A stretch of DNA of 64,000 nt from Lasioglossum baleicum (lineage: Eukaryota > Arthropoda > Insecta > Hymenoptera > Halictidae): positions 2,170,001 through 2,234,000 of the forward strand of contig NC_134932.1 in the NCBI RefSeq assembly GCF_051020765.1, given 5' to 3'. A program made the position numbers and the translations under genes. This document shows, piece by piece, positions 1 through 8,046 of this stretch. Numbering within the stretch: position 1 is the stretch's first letter; each line of letters begins with the position of its first letter. Below the pieces are notes generated by a model. It searched no databases and was not told the origin of the DNA. It worked only from the letters and a program-made list of their open reading frames with translations.

Positions 1-1
1 G

Positions 2-814
2 TACCGAGGCGAACTGGCAAGCATCTCGCAGCGGCCCACCGAACACGTGCTCGACTTTATCAGTCGCGTAAAAGACTTACGCACCGCGATCCTCGATTGT
101 CACCGCGACGGGACCAATGTCGACGATATCGACACCCTTACTATAGACAGTTTCATTCGCGGCCTTATCCCCACGTTACGCGCCGAGGTCCGCCCGCTCC
201 GAAACGAGCCGCTGCGTGTAGTTTTCAACGAGGCCATTTCTGCCTACAAACAATACGAGCTTGATAAGCTACGTTACCGAGAACCCCTTCGCGACGACTA
301 TCGCCACGTACACTTCTCGGAGGCAAGGTCCACTACGCCAGATCGCCGCGACCATTATTCACCGGAGCCTCGACGTCGCGCCCCTGAGACTCGCGACCGG
401 TACGACCTTCCCCCTCACGAGCTTCGCGGTTATCACGAAACTCGAAGCCGCACACCCGACCGCCGTCCCTACGCCGAGCCTTCAGCTTGGCGTCACCCGA
501 GTTTCAGAAGCCCGCACGAGGGTGTCCGACGCCCCGCACCCCCGACTCCTCTCATTGCACGGGCCCCAACGCCCCCATCTCAAGAACCCCGCGACCGTTT
601 CCCCTCCGAATCGGCGAAATTTTGCAGGTATTGCAAAAACCCGGGCCATGACATTCACGAATGTCGCAAGCGGGAATATAATAACAATTTGAGACAGGGA
701 AACGGGACCAGCCTCCCGTCCGAACCAGCGTCTGGTCGGGAGGCCCCAACTTCAAGAAACGTCCCACGACCGGTGGGACACCTCGAAATGCCCCCCGTCT
801 CGTCTCCGCGATAA
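2..814 (+). CDS. gag: Gag polyprotein, C-terminal part (copy 1, 5' truncated)
   Basis: This is the C-terminal portion of the retrotransposon structural protein. It is open from base 2 in frame and identical to residues 187-456 of the full Gag in copy 2. An in-frame GTG at 47 is not a real start; translation enters from beyond the window. It covers the second half of the capsid-like region, an Arg/Ser/Pro-rich basic segment with repeated TPDRR-type motifs, and one C-x2-C-x4-H-x4-C zinc knuckle (first Cys codon at 623), expected to bind the element's RNA. It stops with TAA at 812-814. The -1 frameshift signal at 697-744 lies inside it, so a fraction of ribosomes should continue into pol. Confidence 0.93.
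   Translation, partial: YRGELASISQRPTEHVLDFISRVKDLRTAILDCHRDGTNVDDIDTLTIDSFIRGLIPTLRAEVRPLRNEPLRVVFNEAISAYKQYELDKLRYREPLRDDYRHVHFSEARSTTPDRRDHYSPEPRRRAPETRDRYDLPPHELRGYHETRSRTPDRRPYAEPSAWRHPSFRSPHEGVRRPAPPTPLIARAPTPPSQEPRDRFPSESAKFCRYCKNPGHDIHECRKREYNNNLRQGNGTSLPSEPASGREAPTSRNVPRPVGHLEMPPVSSPR
697..744 (+). promoter_or_regulatory. -1 ribosomal frameshift signal, gag to pol (copy 1)
   Basis: The slippery heptamer G GGA AAC is at 697-703 in gag phase (GGA at 698, AAC at 701). A 7-nt spacer follows, then a hairpin. The outer stem pairs GCCTCCCG (711-718) with CGGGAGGC (737-744). The inner stem pairs ACCAG with CTGGT around a CGT loop, with a 5-nt one-sided bulge. The pol frame lies in -1 and is open across this point. 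GGGAAAC followed by structure is a known retroviral -1 frameshift arrangement. Function here is inferred. Confidence 0.82.
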
Positions 815-3800
815 CTCTCGCGGCTGATTCGCCGATACCCCGCGTGACCGTTACCGCGCCACAATTCACAACGCCGTGTGAGTTCCTCGTCGACACGGGG
901 TCTGAATTAAACATCATCAAATCGTCTAGCGTAAAGCCCGGTGTCCCGGTCGACTCGGGAGACGTTGTCCAAGTCCATGGTATCACCGAAGGTGTCACCA
1001 GTACCTTAGGCCGGATCGACGCGGAGCTCAACGACGCCATCCCTGTCTCCTTCCAGGTTTTCCCCGATGTCCTCCCTTCTAATATCGACGGCATTCTTGG
1101 TGCCCCCTTTTTCCACGAAAATGGAGAGATCTCCTTTACGAAAAGAGAAATCTCCAAAGATCACCTCAACGTACCGTTCTCGAACACGTGCGAGTTCGCA
1201 ATCGAAGCCCGTACCGCCGCCTGCATCGCCGTTAACGTAACCGGACCGACCGTCGGTTACATCCGCCGTATAGAAATTAAACAGGGCGTATTTCTAGGCG
1301 ACTGTCTCGTCACCAACTCGAACGGAAGGGCATGCCTACGGTGCTTTAACACATCGGCCGAGGCAGCATCCTTCCGTCTACCCACATTGGAGGTAGAAGA
1401 AATCGAAGATCCTCCGCTATATTCCCCTCCCACACCCAACCCCATTCCTGATTCCGGGTCAGTTTCGGAACGTCCTACTAATTTCGCATCTCGTACGACT
1501 CGACCGTACGAGTCGATCAATAATGATCACCTCGCGTCAAATTCAAAATCCGAATCCGCTTCGGATCATTCTTATTCTAATTTAAATTCAACCTCCGAAT
1601 CCGCTTCGGATTATTCTAATCCTAATTCATATCTTAAATCCGGAACTGTTTCAAACTATCTCGCTACACCTCGTACGACTCGCCCGTACGAGTCGATCAA
1701 AAATGATCACTTCGCGCCGATTACAGAGATAGAAACAAAAGGAGTTCACTTCTCCCCGCAGGATATCACTCTGCGTATGAAAGAACTCTGCGAAACAATC
1801 CCACTGAACCACCTCAACTCGGACGAGGCGTCCCACGTCAAAACCCTATTACACGAAAACCATGATCTCTTCCACCTCCAAGGGAGCCGTTTAGGCAAAA
1901 CTAACGCCGTGACCCACAAAATTCCGACGACAGACGACGTCCCTGTGCATACGAAGCAGTATCGCTACCCGCCGATCCACAAGGAAGAGATTGATAGACA
2001 AATGCGCGACCTCCTAGCCAATGACATAGTAGTTCCGTCCAATTCACCATACAACTCCCCCTTGTGGATCGTGCCCAAGAAACCGGACGCCGACGGTACC
2101 AAGAAATGGCGTATGGTGATAGATTACCGTGCGTTGAATGAAAAGTCGATAGCCGATGCATACCCGCTACCCAGCATAAACGAAATTCTTGACCAGCTGG
2201 GTAGCGCTAAATATTTTAGCGTATTTGACTTGGCTAGCGGCTTTCACCAAATCGCCATGGACCCAGCGGACGCTGCGAAAACCGCGTTTTCCACCCCATT
2301 CGGCCATTACCAGTACAATCGTATGCCGTTTGGGCTGAAAAACGCCCCCGCTACCTTCCAACGCCTAATGGACAACATCCTAAGCGGACTCCAGGGAAAC
2401 GAGCTATTCGTCTACTTGGACGATATTGTAATATACGCCCGTACCCTGGAGGAACACCGCGCAAAGTTCAATAAATTAGCTAACCGCCTCAGGAACGCGA
2501 ATTTGAAGCTTCAACCGTCAAAGTGCGGCTTTCTTTTCAAGGAAGTGGCTTACCTCGGCCACCAAATTAGCGAGCAAGGAGTCAAGCCCTGCCCAAAAAA
2601 AATAAGCGCCGTCCAAAACTATCCGCGACCGAAATCCGCGAAAAATGTACGCGAATTCCTGGGACTCGCAGGATACTACCGACGATTTATAGACAAGTTC
2701 GCGCAGATCTCCAAACCCTTAACCAAGCTCCTAACCAAGAACACGAAATTTGCGTGGATACCGGACCAGGAAAGAGCATTCGACGCGCTCCGCTCAGCCT
2801 TGTGCTGCGAACCGGTCCTCCAATACCCCGACTTCGATAAGCCATTCAATGTAACATGCGATGCCTCGGGCCATGCCATCGGAGCAGTCCTGAGCCAGGG
2901 GGAAGTAGGTAAAGACCGCCCGGTCGCCTACGCATCGCGAATCCTGCACGGAGCGGAATTAAATTACTCCACGATCGAAAAGGAGTGTTTGGCCATAGTT
3001 TTTGCTGTCCAGTATTTCCGACCGTACATCTACGGCCGACAATTTGTACTAATCACAGACCACCGCCCCCTGGTCTGGATGAATTCAGTAAAGGACCCAA
3101 CCTCACGTCTGCTCCGATGGAGGCTAAAACTTGCGGAATTCGATTACAAAATCTTGTACAAGCCAGGCAGGGCGAATTCAAACGCGGATGCATTGTCCCG
3201 CAACCCGGTAGCCCTCCCCATCTACGAGGACACATCGGAAGAAACAATCCCCTCCCCAGCATCACGAGCAGCAGACGACCCTACCTTCGACGTCACGCTA
3301 GGGAGCTACGAATACTTCACGCCCCCTCAAACAAGGAGTCGCCGACCGATACCGACCCCTCGAAGTCCGCGTTCCCAGTGGTGGTTACACGACACGTCGT
3401 CAGAATCACCAGGGGATAGTACACCTGAAACTATCATAGAGGGAGACGATCCCGTAGCAACCTCCACCCCCGCTCCGCATACCCCCCTTCCCGGCTTTCT
3501 CAACACGACTCCGTATTTTCCGGAGCCTCCCTCCCCAATCGCCCACCCATCAGACTCTAGGCCTATGACGTCGTCCCTCCCCCACAGTTCCTACAGTCCC
3601 GCCAGCCCGGGGTCATTTCCCCCCTCGGCCACCGTGGACCAGCGGCTCGCCGACGCCCCCACGGACGACTCGAGCCCGGGAGACGCGACCTTCGGGTCCG
3701 AGAGCCCGCAGGCCCCCGCGCATGGTCGCATCATCGTCCACCTCCGCGATAGGCTCATCATGCGGAAGGACAATTTGGTCTGCTTCATAACGCGGGACGG

Positions 3801-5349
3801 CAGACCGGCGGACCCAGGAGCAGCTGACCTTTTTAAACAAGGGAGGCTGACGAACAGCGCTGAACTCGTCCTCCATAGGGCCAAGGTAGACGACTTCGGA
3901 TCGTTTAAACTGATCCAGCTGCCGGTCAAACAGACGTCGTTCCATGAGGCTACCCTAGACGACGTCCACGAATGTCTCCGTTCCCTATACAATGTGGTCA
4001 CCGAGCTACAACTCCCCACATTCTCATTCTCCAGATCCACCCTCGACAACATCCCATGGCACCATATCCAGGCGTCCATCGTCGAAACCTTCTCCCAAGT
4101 TCCCCTACGAATTTTTCTATGTTCCCACGACGTACAAATCCCTGCGGAAGATAGGCGGCAAGATATCCTCACGGATAATCACGCCTCCGCCTACGGCGGC
4201 CACAAAGGAATCACGAAGACGTACAAGAGGATCAGAGAGAAGTACTACTGGCAGACCCTGAAGGCTGACGTCACCACTTTCGTCAACAATTGCCCCAGCT
4301 GCCAGCTGCACAAGCTCACAAGGGTGAAACCCCGTTTTCCGATGACTCTGACGGACACGCCAGGAAGGGCGTTCGACAAGGTGTCATTGGACGTTGTAGG
4401 CCCGCTCTCACCGACACCCGAAGGCCACCAGTACATCCTCACGATGCAGGATCTACTGACAAAGTACTCCTTGGCGATCCCACTAAAGGGCATCGGCGCC
4501 GTCGAAACCGCCGACGCCCTCGTTGAACATCTCATCTGCAGATTCGGGGCACCAAAGGCAATCCTGACGGACCAAGGGAGGAATTTCATCAGCTCCCTGA
4601 TGAAAGCCGTAGCCAAAAGATTCAAAATCGCACGAGTCCAAACGACTGCGTACCACCCTCAAAGCAATGGATCGATAGAGAGATCGCACCACGTCCTGAC
4701 GGAGTATCTCAAGCAATTCGTCACACACGGCAACTGGAATACATGGCTCAATTTAGCCATGTTCAGCTACAATACGAGCGTACACGAGGGTACAAAATTC
4801 ACCCCCCACGAGCTGGTGTTTGGATCGCTGGCGCGTGTCCCGGTTTCCGACTCGGCAGCTCCGCACCTGGAGAACGAGTCATATGACGACTATTACCAGG
4901 GGCTGCAGAGGAAGATTACGGAAACCCTGAACCAAGCAAGAGCAAATCTCGTCGCGGCCAAGGAGAGGTCCAAGCAGTACTACGACAGACAAGTGCGTCT
5001 GCAAGCAATCGCCGTAGGCGACAAAGTTTACCTCTTGAACAAACCAAGGAAAGGTAAATTCGATGCGCAATACACTGGTTCCTACGAGGTCGCCGAAATC
5101 CTGCCAAACAATAACATCAAGATCAACACCAGAAGAGGCTTCAAAATCGTTCACGCCGACAAACTGAAGAAGGCAAAAACCCCCCCACCTTCCCGTGTAT
5201 TATCCCCCCCCCCGATCGGCCGTCGTCTCGCGCTGCACGACGACACCCTGACATACGACGAGGATCCGTCACCCAGCCACCATGTGCCTCTTCGCCAAAC
5301 CGCGCGCCACTGCCAGAGAGAAGGCAGCCAGGTTCAGCTCTCCCTTTGA
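703..5349 (+). CDS. pol: Pol polyprotein: protease, RT, RNase H, integrase (copy 1)
   Basis: The start given is the base where the pol frame is entered after the -1 slip. The first GTG in this frame is at 844, and residue numbers here count from it. The aspartic protease has DTG at residues 17-19. A Ser/Asn-rich linker holds two copies of a PYESI motif 60 residues apart. The reverse transcriptase has D462 in the first catalytic motif and YLDD at 524-527. RNase H has a CDASG motif with D673. A Pro-rich linker covers about 783-959, followed by an unnamed segment at about 960-1100. Integrase has an H-x6-H (1113, 1120) and C-x2-C (1150, 1153) zinc-binding part and a D1183-D1243-E1279 catalytic triad with D,35,E spacing. 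A GPY/F-like C-terminal part follows, and I see no chromodomain. Catalytic motifs are intact, so it may be active. The last 68 bases overlap ORF3. Confidence 0.95.
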   Translation, partial: RDQPPVRTSVWSGGPNFKKRPTTGGTPRNAPRLVSAITLAADSPIPRVTVTAPQFTTPCEFLVDTGSELNIIKSSSVKPGVPVDSGDVVQVHGITEGVTSTLGRIDAELNDAIPVSFQVFPDVLPSNIDGILGAPFFHENGEISFTKREISKDHLNVPFSNTCEFAIEARTAACIAVNVTGPTVGYIRRIEIKQGVFLGDCLVTNSNGRACLRCFNTSAEAASFRLPTLEVEEIEDPPLYSPPTPNPIPDSGSVSERPTNFASRTTRPYESINNDHLASNSKSESASDHSYSNLNSTSESASDYSNPNSYLKSGTVSNYLATPRTTRPYESIKNDHFAPITEIETKGVHFSPQDITLRMKELCETIPLNHLNSDEASHVKTLLHENHDLFHLQGSRLGKTNAVTHKIPTTDDVPVHTKQYRYPPIHKEEIDRQMRDLLANDIVVPSNSPYNSPLWIVPKKPDADGTKKWRMVIDYRALNEKSIADAYPLPSINEILDQLGSAKYFSVFDLASGFHQIAMDPADAAKTAFSTPFGHYQYNRMPFGLKNAPATFQRLMDNILSGLQGNELFVYLDDIVIYARTLEEHRAKFNKLANRLRNANLKLQPSKCGFLFKEVAYLGHQISEQGVKPCPKKISAVQNYPRPKSAKNVREFLGLAGYYRRFIDKFAQISKPLTKLLTKNTKFAWIPDQERAFDALRSALCCEPVLQYPDFDKPFNVTCDASGHAIGAVLSQGEVGKDRPVAYASRILHGAELNYSTIEKECLAIVFAVQYFRPYIYGRQFVLITDHRPLVWMNSVKDPTSRLLRWRLKLAEFDYKILYKPGRANSNADALSRNPVALPIYEDTSEETIPSPASRAADDPTFDVTLGSYEYFTPPQTRSRRPIPTPRSPRSQWWLHDTSSESPGDSTPETIIEGDDPVATSTPAPHTPLPGFLNTTPYFPEPPSPIAHPSDSRPMTSSLPHSSYSPASPGSFPPSATVDQRLADAPTDDSSPGDATFGSESPQAPAHGRIIVHLRDRLIMRKDNLVCFITRDGRPADPGAADLFKQGRLTNSAELVLHRAKVDDFGSFKLIQLPVKQTSFHEATLDDVHECLRSLYNVVTELQLPTFSFSRSTLDNIPWHHIQASIVETFSQVPLRIFLCSHDVQIPAEDRRQDILTDNHASAYGGHKGITKTYKRIREKYYWQTLKADVTTFVNNCPSCQLHKLTRVKPRFPMTLTDTPGRAFDKVSLDVVGPLSPTPEGHQYILTMQDLLTKYSLAIPLKGIGAVETADALVEHLICRFGAPKAILTDQGRNFISSLMKAVAKRFKIARVQTTAYHPQSNGSIERSHHVLTEYLKQFVTHGNWNTWLNLAMFSYNTSVHEGTKFTPHELVFGSLARVPVSDSAAPHLENESYDDYYQGLQRKITETLNQARANLVAAKERSKQYYDRQVRLQAIAVGDKVYLLNKPRKGKFDAQYTGSYEVAEILPNNNIKINTRRGFKIVHADKLKKAKTPPPSRVLSPPPIGRRLALHDDTLTYDEDPSPSHHVPLRQTARHCQREGSQVQLSL
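1491..1710 (+). repeat. In-frame direct repeats with small palindromes in the PR-RT linker (copy 1)
   Basis: A block of about 40 bp at 1491-1530 recurs at 1671-1710, exactly 180 bp (60 codons) later. Each contains an inverted pair CGACTCG/CGAGTCG separated by 6 bp. Between them, a 17-bp imperfect hairpin (TCCGAA, 5-nt loop, TTCGGA) occurs at 1549-1565 and again at 1594-1610. The encoded segment is low-complexity Ser/Asn/Tyr. The same repeats occur in copy 2 at about 10094-10313. Confidence 0.85.
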
Positions 5350-5662
5350 CTGGCACCAGTGCTACCAGGGAACTGCCTACTCCGACACCAAAGGCCGAGA
5401 CATCTGCCAGCGTTGCAACCAGCACGTGCAAGGGACCGGAGAGGCGTTCCACGTCCACTCCATCCAGTGGATCAGGTGGATGAGGAACACCTGTGCGAAC
5501 TGCAAAGGGCCTCTGTTTCGCACGCAACCCCCGCTGGACTGCAACGAATGCGGGACGCGGCTCAGCATTATCATGGCCAAAACCATATTCAGGAGCAGCC
5601 CACATGTGGAGGAACTCCGGCGATATCAGCTCCCGCTGAGAGCTAACAATCCAGCGCCCTAA
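5282..5662 (+). CDS. ORF3: small Cys/His-rich, RING-like zinc-binding protein (copy 1)
   Basis: This is a 126-codon ORF in the +1 frame relative to pol, overlapping its last 68 bases and ending 63 bp before the polypurine tract, where env would sit in env-bearing gypsy elements. The start is ATG in the context CCACCATG, with A at -3; the upstream frame closes at a TGA at 5249-5251. Visible zinc ligand candidates are C42-x2-C45, H57-x-H59, C71-x2-C74 and C87-x2-C90, eight in all. The stretch FHVHSI...NTCANC has the spacing of the FHxxCI...TCPxC part of RING-H2 fingers, but Ser replaces one ligand Cys and the usual C-x-H pair is absent. A LIM-like or other treble-clef fold is an alternative. 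No signal peptide or membrane segment is seen, so it is not an envelope protein. It is identical in copy 2. Expression would need a spliced or internal start. Confidence 0.6.
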   Translation: MCLFAKPRATAREKAARFSSPFDWHQCYQGTAYSDTKGRDICQRCNQHVQGTGEAFHVHSIQWIRWMRNTCANCKGPLFRTQPPLDCNECGTRLSIIMAKTIFRSSPHVEELRRYQLPLRANNPAP

Positions 5663-5725
5663 TGCCACTTCGTCGTCTGGTAGGGCATCGCGCCCGAAGA
5701 GCCCCCCCCGGAAAGTCGCCATCCC

Positions 5726-5736
5726 GGGGAGGAAGG
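5726..5736 (+). promoter_or_regulatory. Polypurine tract (PPT), copy 1
   Basis: Eleven uninterrupted purines, GGGGAGGAAGG, lie directly before TGTGACGTC, which I take as the LTR start. The PPT primes plus-strand DNA synthesis in LTR elements. A second, weaker candidate (AAGGGGTAAGG before TGTAACGTC at 5868) lies 131 bp downstream. Confidence 0.7.
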
Positions 5737-5924
5737 TGTGACGTCGTCCGACGTTGGATTTGGAGTTTCCTCAGCAGACCCCACACCCCCCATATCCAAC
5801 ACGTCGTCAGCAGCATCCGCGTTCCATTGCGTTGCCGCCGGAAAAGTTCGCGCCCCAAGGGGTAAGGTGTAACGTCGTACCGACGTGTTGCGTCGGTTTT
5901 GTTCGTATGAGCAAATTCTCGCTG

Positions 5925-6056
5925 TACATACATATATATATATATATGGTATACGTATACTTCCTTCGTAAAATCCAAACCGAAATCGCGTTTAAATCCG
6001 TACACAGCGATATGTATATATATATCTTACGCGTATTTATATATATATATACATAT
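5925..6056. repeat. (TA)n microsatellite tracts in the LTR
   Basis: Three alternating TA/CATA runs at about 5925-5948, 6011-6025 and 6036-6056 are separated by short mixed sequence including GTATACGTATAC. They recur in the last LTR, shifted by 8606. Confidence 0.85.
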
Positions 6057-6278
6057 CCCCGTGAGAGTGAACATAGGGAATCGGGAAAGAAGCGATAGTC
6101 ACCGGTACAAGCGGACGCCAGCATGGCAACCGCGAGTACAGGTGTACGTACATCTAAACCGTCGTTTCGTTCGAACTGCGAAAAGTATACATCGACGACA
6201 ACATATTCGTCCGTGCCTGGTACGATTTAGACAAAAGGACTTCGCGGTTCACCGAATCCCTATGGTCCGCGCTCTTAT

Positions 6279-6286
6279 TATAAATA
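6279..6286 (+). promoter_or_regulatory. Candidate TATA box of the LTR promoter
   Basis: TATAAATA occurs between the TA tracts and the palindrome array. TCCAGTTT lies about 35 bp downstream and several TCAGT sequences, which resemble the arthropod initiator, lie about 60-100 bp downstream. If this is the promoter, the R region would run from about 6315 to beyond the AATAAA at 7830, making it exceptionally long. Position alone supports this. Confidence 0.4.
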
Positions 6287-6488
6287 AGACGAAATCGCGC
6301 GAATCGCTCTCTTCCAGTTTCGGAATTCTACTAATTCAGTTCTCTCGCGTCTTCAATCGAATTCAGTTCGACTCAGTCTTTTCTCGCGTTTTCGGACTCT
6401 ATTTCAGATCGTTCACGATATTCAGGTCGTATTGCTCCTTACCATTTACACTATTTCTTTATATATCATTTGGTTCTAAATTGTTATT

Positions 6489-6851
6489 CGAGTCTGCTCG
6501 TAGATTATTATTACGTATTTACAGATATTATTCTGGTTTATTGGTCGTACGAGGTTACTCGTAAACCGTCACCGTTATTTTGTTGTACGAGCTTACTCGC
6601 ATTATCATTTCAAATTTATAATTACTATTTTCGTGCTATCTTGTTTATGCGATTTTGCTCGCTTTATTATTCACATTTCAATTGTTAATTTTGTGTTATT
6701 TGGCTTATACGAGCTTGCTCGCATTACTATTCATATTGCAATTGCTATTTTTGTTAATTTGGCGCTATTTTTGTTTGAACGAGCTTGCTCGCATTATAAT
6801 TCATATTACAATTGCCATTTCTGCGCTATTTTGTTGCACGAGTTCTGCTCG
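6489..6851. repeat. Array of seven CGAG-N4-CTCG palindromes in an AT-rich LTR segment
   Basis: Imperfect hairpins of the form CGAGCTTGCTCG occur at 6489-6500, 6550-6561, 6588-6599, 6650-6661 (one arm base changed), 6710-6721, 6780-6791 and 6839-6851 (5-nt loop). Spacings are 61, 38, 62, 60, 70 and 59 bp. The sequence between them is also loosely repeated (ATTCATATT.CAATTG blocks), so this is a degenerate tandem repeat of about 60 bp whose best conserved part is the palindrome. Confidence 0.8.
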
Positions 6852-6954
6852 CAAATCATTACTTTGTATCTATTCTGGTTCATTATACTTTGCTTGTTTA
6901 AACCTATTACTTCGCAGCTTTAATTCAGCAACACCTTGCTCCTCGCTATCTCCC

Positions 6955-7353
6955 ATGCCCCGTCGCGCCGGTAGAAGCTACCAAATCGGTAAATTGGTGC
7001 GACAGCTACGCGCCGAAGGAAGAGGCACCGCTTATAACCCGTACTTGGGAATCGCCAAACGGCCCAGGATCATTCGCGACGTCCCTTTTCTCCGTCGGGT
7101 GAAAATAGTGGACCGTCGAGAGATCGCGATACCTCCGCGACGCGAAGAAGGAACCGCTGACCGCGCTGAAACGCCTCCGCGCCGCGAAGAAACGACCGTC
7201 GGACGGCCAGATTCCGCGCCTCCTCTCCCGTGGAGGTTGATACCGATCCGATTCCTTCCGAGTCTCCCTCCACTAGAGGAAATCAGTATCGAGGACCCGC
7301 GTTACGAACGTTACGTCGTCCGCAGAATACTCACCCTAAGGTGGTATTATTAA
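6955..7353 (+). CDS. Possible LTR-internal ORF, Arg/Pro-rich, 132 codons
   Basis: The ORF opens with ATG at 6955 just after the palindrome array and ends with TAA at 7353. The frame is also open upstream to 6655 through AT-rich DNA, but composition changes sharply at 6955 and the ATG there is the better start. The product is basic and proline-rich, with two tandem PPRREE motifs and no domain I recognise. It would lie in the 5' leader of the element RNA if transcription begins near 6315, and could be an upstream ORF, a minor protein, or chance. It is the same in the last LTR (15561-15959). Coding status is uncertain. Confidence 0.3.
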   Translation: MPRRAGRSYQIGKLVRQLRAEGRGTAYNPYLGIAKRPRIIRDVPFLRRVKIVDRREIAIPPRREEGTADRAETPPRREETTVGRPDSAPPLPWRLIPIRFLPSLPPLEEISIEDPRYERYVVRRILTLRWYY

Positions 7354-7829
7354 AGTTTCGTCGATCAGTGACCGAGTGGAGTGATCGCGAGTGTGTGCGT
7401 GTGTGCGTGTGGGTCTCCGGGTTGTCCAATCCCAATCGGTCCGCCGATCGATTCCTCACATCCCTCACATTCTTCACATTCGTTCCCATAACCCCTAAAA
7501 TTGGTGTATCAATCGTGTACGTCTGAGCCCAGAGGGTGCTCGGTACCGAGAGAACACTAATTTCCCTTCGGTCGAGAATCCTGTCACGAATCGAACAACC
7601 CACGCGTTCGGACGAGTAACACACACGCCCACATAGTGACACTCTGATCGCAGGGAGCTGTCACCGTCATCGCGCAGTTCGTCGCTCCGTCGCGACATCC
7701 CCGCCGGACGACGTCCGTCCCGCTTACATTCATTTCCCTCTTCGCCCCTTTTCAACAACGACGAACGCCGGTATCGGGTCCCTGATCAGACGTGGACGTT
7801 ACGCGCCACGTGGATCTAAGATCGTCTTA

Positions 7830-7835
7830 AATAAA
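7830..7835 (+). promoter_or_regulatory. Poly(A) signal AATAAA in the LTR
   Basis: AATAAA lies 69 bp before the LTR 3' end, a usual place for the 3'-end processing signal that sets the R/U5 boundary. It recurs at 16436-16441 in the last LTR. Confidence 0.55.
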
Positions 7836-7904
7836 TTGGTCGGTTACGTCCCCGCCCCGTCTGGGCGTCGTTTCGTCGGATCATATCCGACCCGGGACGT
7901 AACA

Positions 7905-8046
7905 GGAGATATTTTTGGCGCAGTCGGTAGGACACGGCGATCGCCGAATAAAACCGGTCGTTGGTTGTTGAAGTTTTAATCCGAATTCTTCTTCTTTCTC
8001 GCCCCTTAGGCGGCTTATACATGTATCCCGACCTCTTCTTTTCACG
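7905..8046 (+). other. 5' leader of copy 2 between LTR and gag
   Basis: A 142-bp untranslated stretch holds the primer-binding site 11 bp after the LTR end, then about 110 bp without other recognised features before the gag ATG. A packaging signal would be expected here or in early gag, but I cannot identify one. Confidence 0.7.
7916..7933 (+). promoter_or_regulatory. Primer-binding site, complementary to the tRNA-Ser 3' end
   Basis: TGGCGCAGTCGGTAGGAC begins with TGG, the complement of CCA. The rest fits the complement of an insect tRNA-Ser acceptor and T-stem 3' half as I remember it. It primes minus-strand cDNA synthesis. tRNA-Ser priming is known for insect 17.6/297-type elements. An 11-bp gap from the LTR end is longer than usual. 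Confidence 0.75.

Larger units (their letters stand above)
1..7904 (+). mobile_element. Ty3/gypsy LTR retrotransposon, copy 1 (5' end cut by window edge)
   Basis: Bases 1-5736 repeat bases 8604-14342 of copy 2, shifted by 8603 and then by 8606 after a C-run difference at about 5205-5214. The copy starts inside gag, so its 5' LTR, primer-binding site and gag start lie outside the window. It holds partial gag, complete pol, ORF3, a polypurine tract and a 3' LTR (5737-7904), which is also the 5' LTR of copy 2. All visible frames are open. The order PR-RT-RNaseH-IN is that of Ty3/gypsy (Metaviridae-type) elements and differs from copia, in which integrase precedes RT. Confidence 0.95.
5737..7904 (+). 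repeat. Long terminal repeat shared by copies 1 and 2 (about 2.17 kb)
   Basis: It matches 14343-16510. The 3' limit is exact: after ...GACGTAACA the middle LTR continues into leader DNA (GGAGATA) while the last LTR continues into satellite (CAATATT). The 5' limit is inferred from the PPT and from the short inverted termini TGTGACGTC and GACGTAACA (one mismatch). An alternative start at TGTAACGTC (5868) would give 2037 bp. At over 2 kb it is far longer than typical gypsy LTRs. Contents in order: GC-rich start with two AGGTGTRACGTCGT motifs, (TA)n tracts, a TATA candidate, an AT-rich palindrome array, an Arg/Pro-rich ORF, short GT- and CACAT-type repeats, and a poly(A) signal near the end. Confidence 0.88.

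Noticed and set aside
3591..4172. 193-codon minus-strand ORF inside pol (and its twin at 12194-12775)
   Set aside because: It is antisense to intact Pol, and codon bias of the true frame leaves the reverse open. No recognisable domain.
4980..5349. Chromodomain at the integrase C-terminus
   Set aside because: The segment has a GPY/F-like part followed by a Pro-rich and basic tail. I see none of the aromatic-cage pattern of a chromodomain, so heterochromatin targeting by that route is not supported.
5282..5662. ORF3 as an envelope gene
   Set aside because: Too short, with no signal peptide, no membrane segment and no furin-like site. Cys pattern is that of zinc binding.
5141..5722. 193-codon minus-strand ORF over the pol end, ORF3 and PPT (twin 13744-14328)
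   Set aside because: It is antisense to two better-supported plus-strand frames and the PPT, and I recognise no domain.
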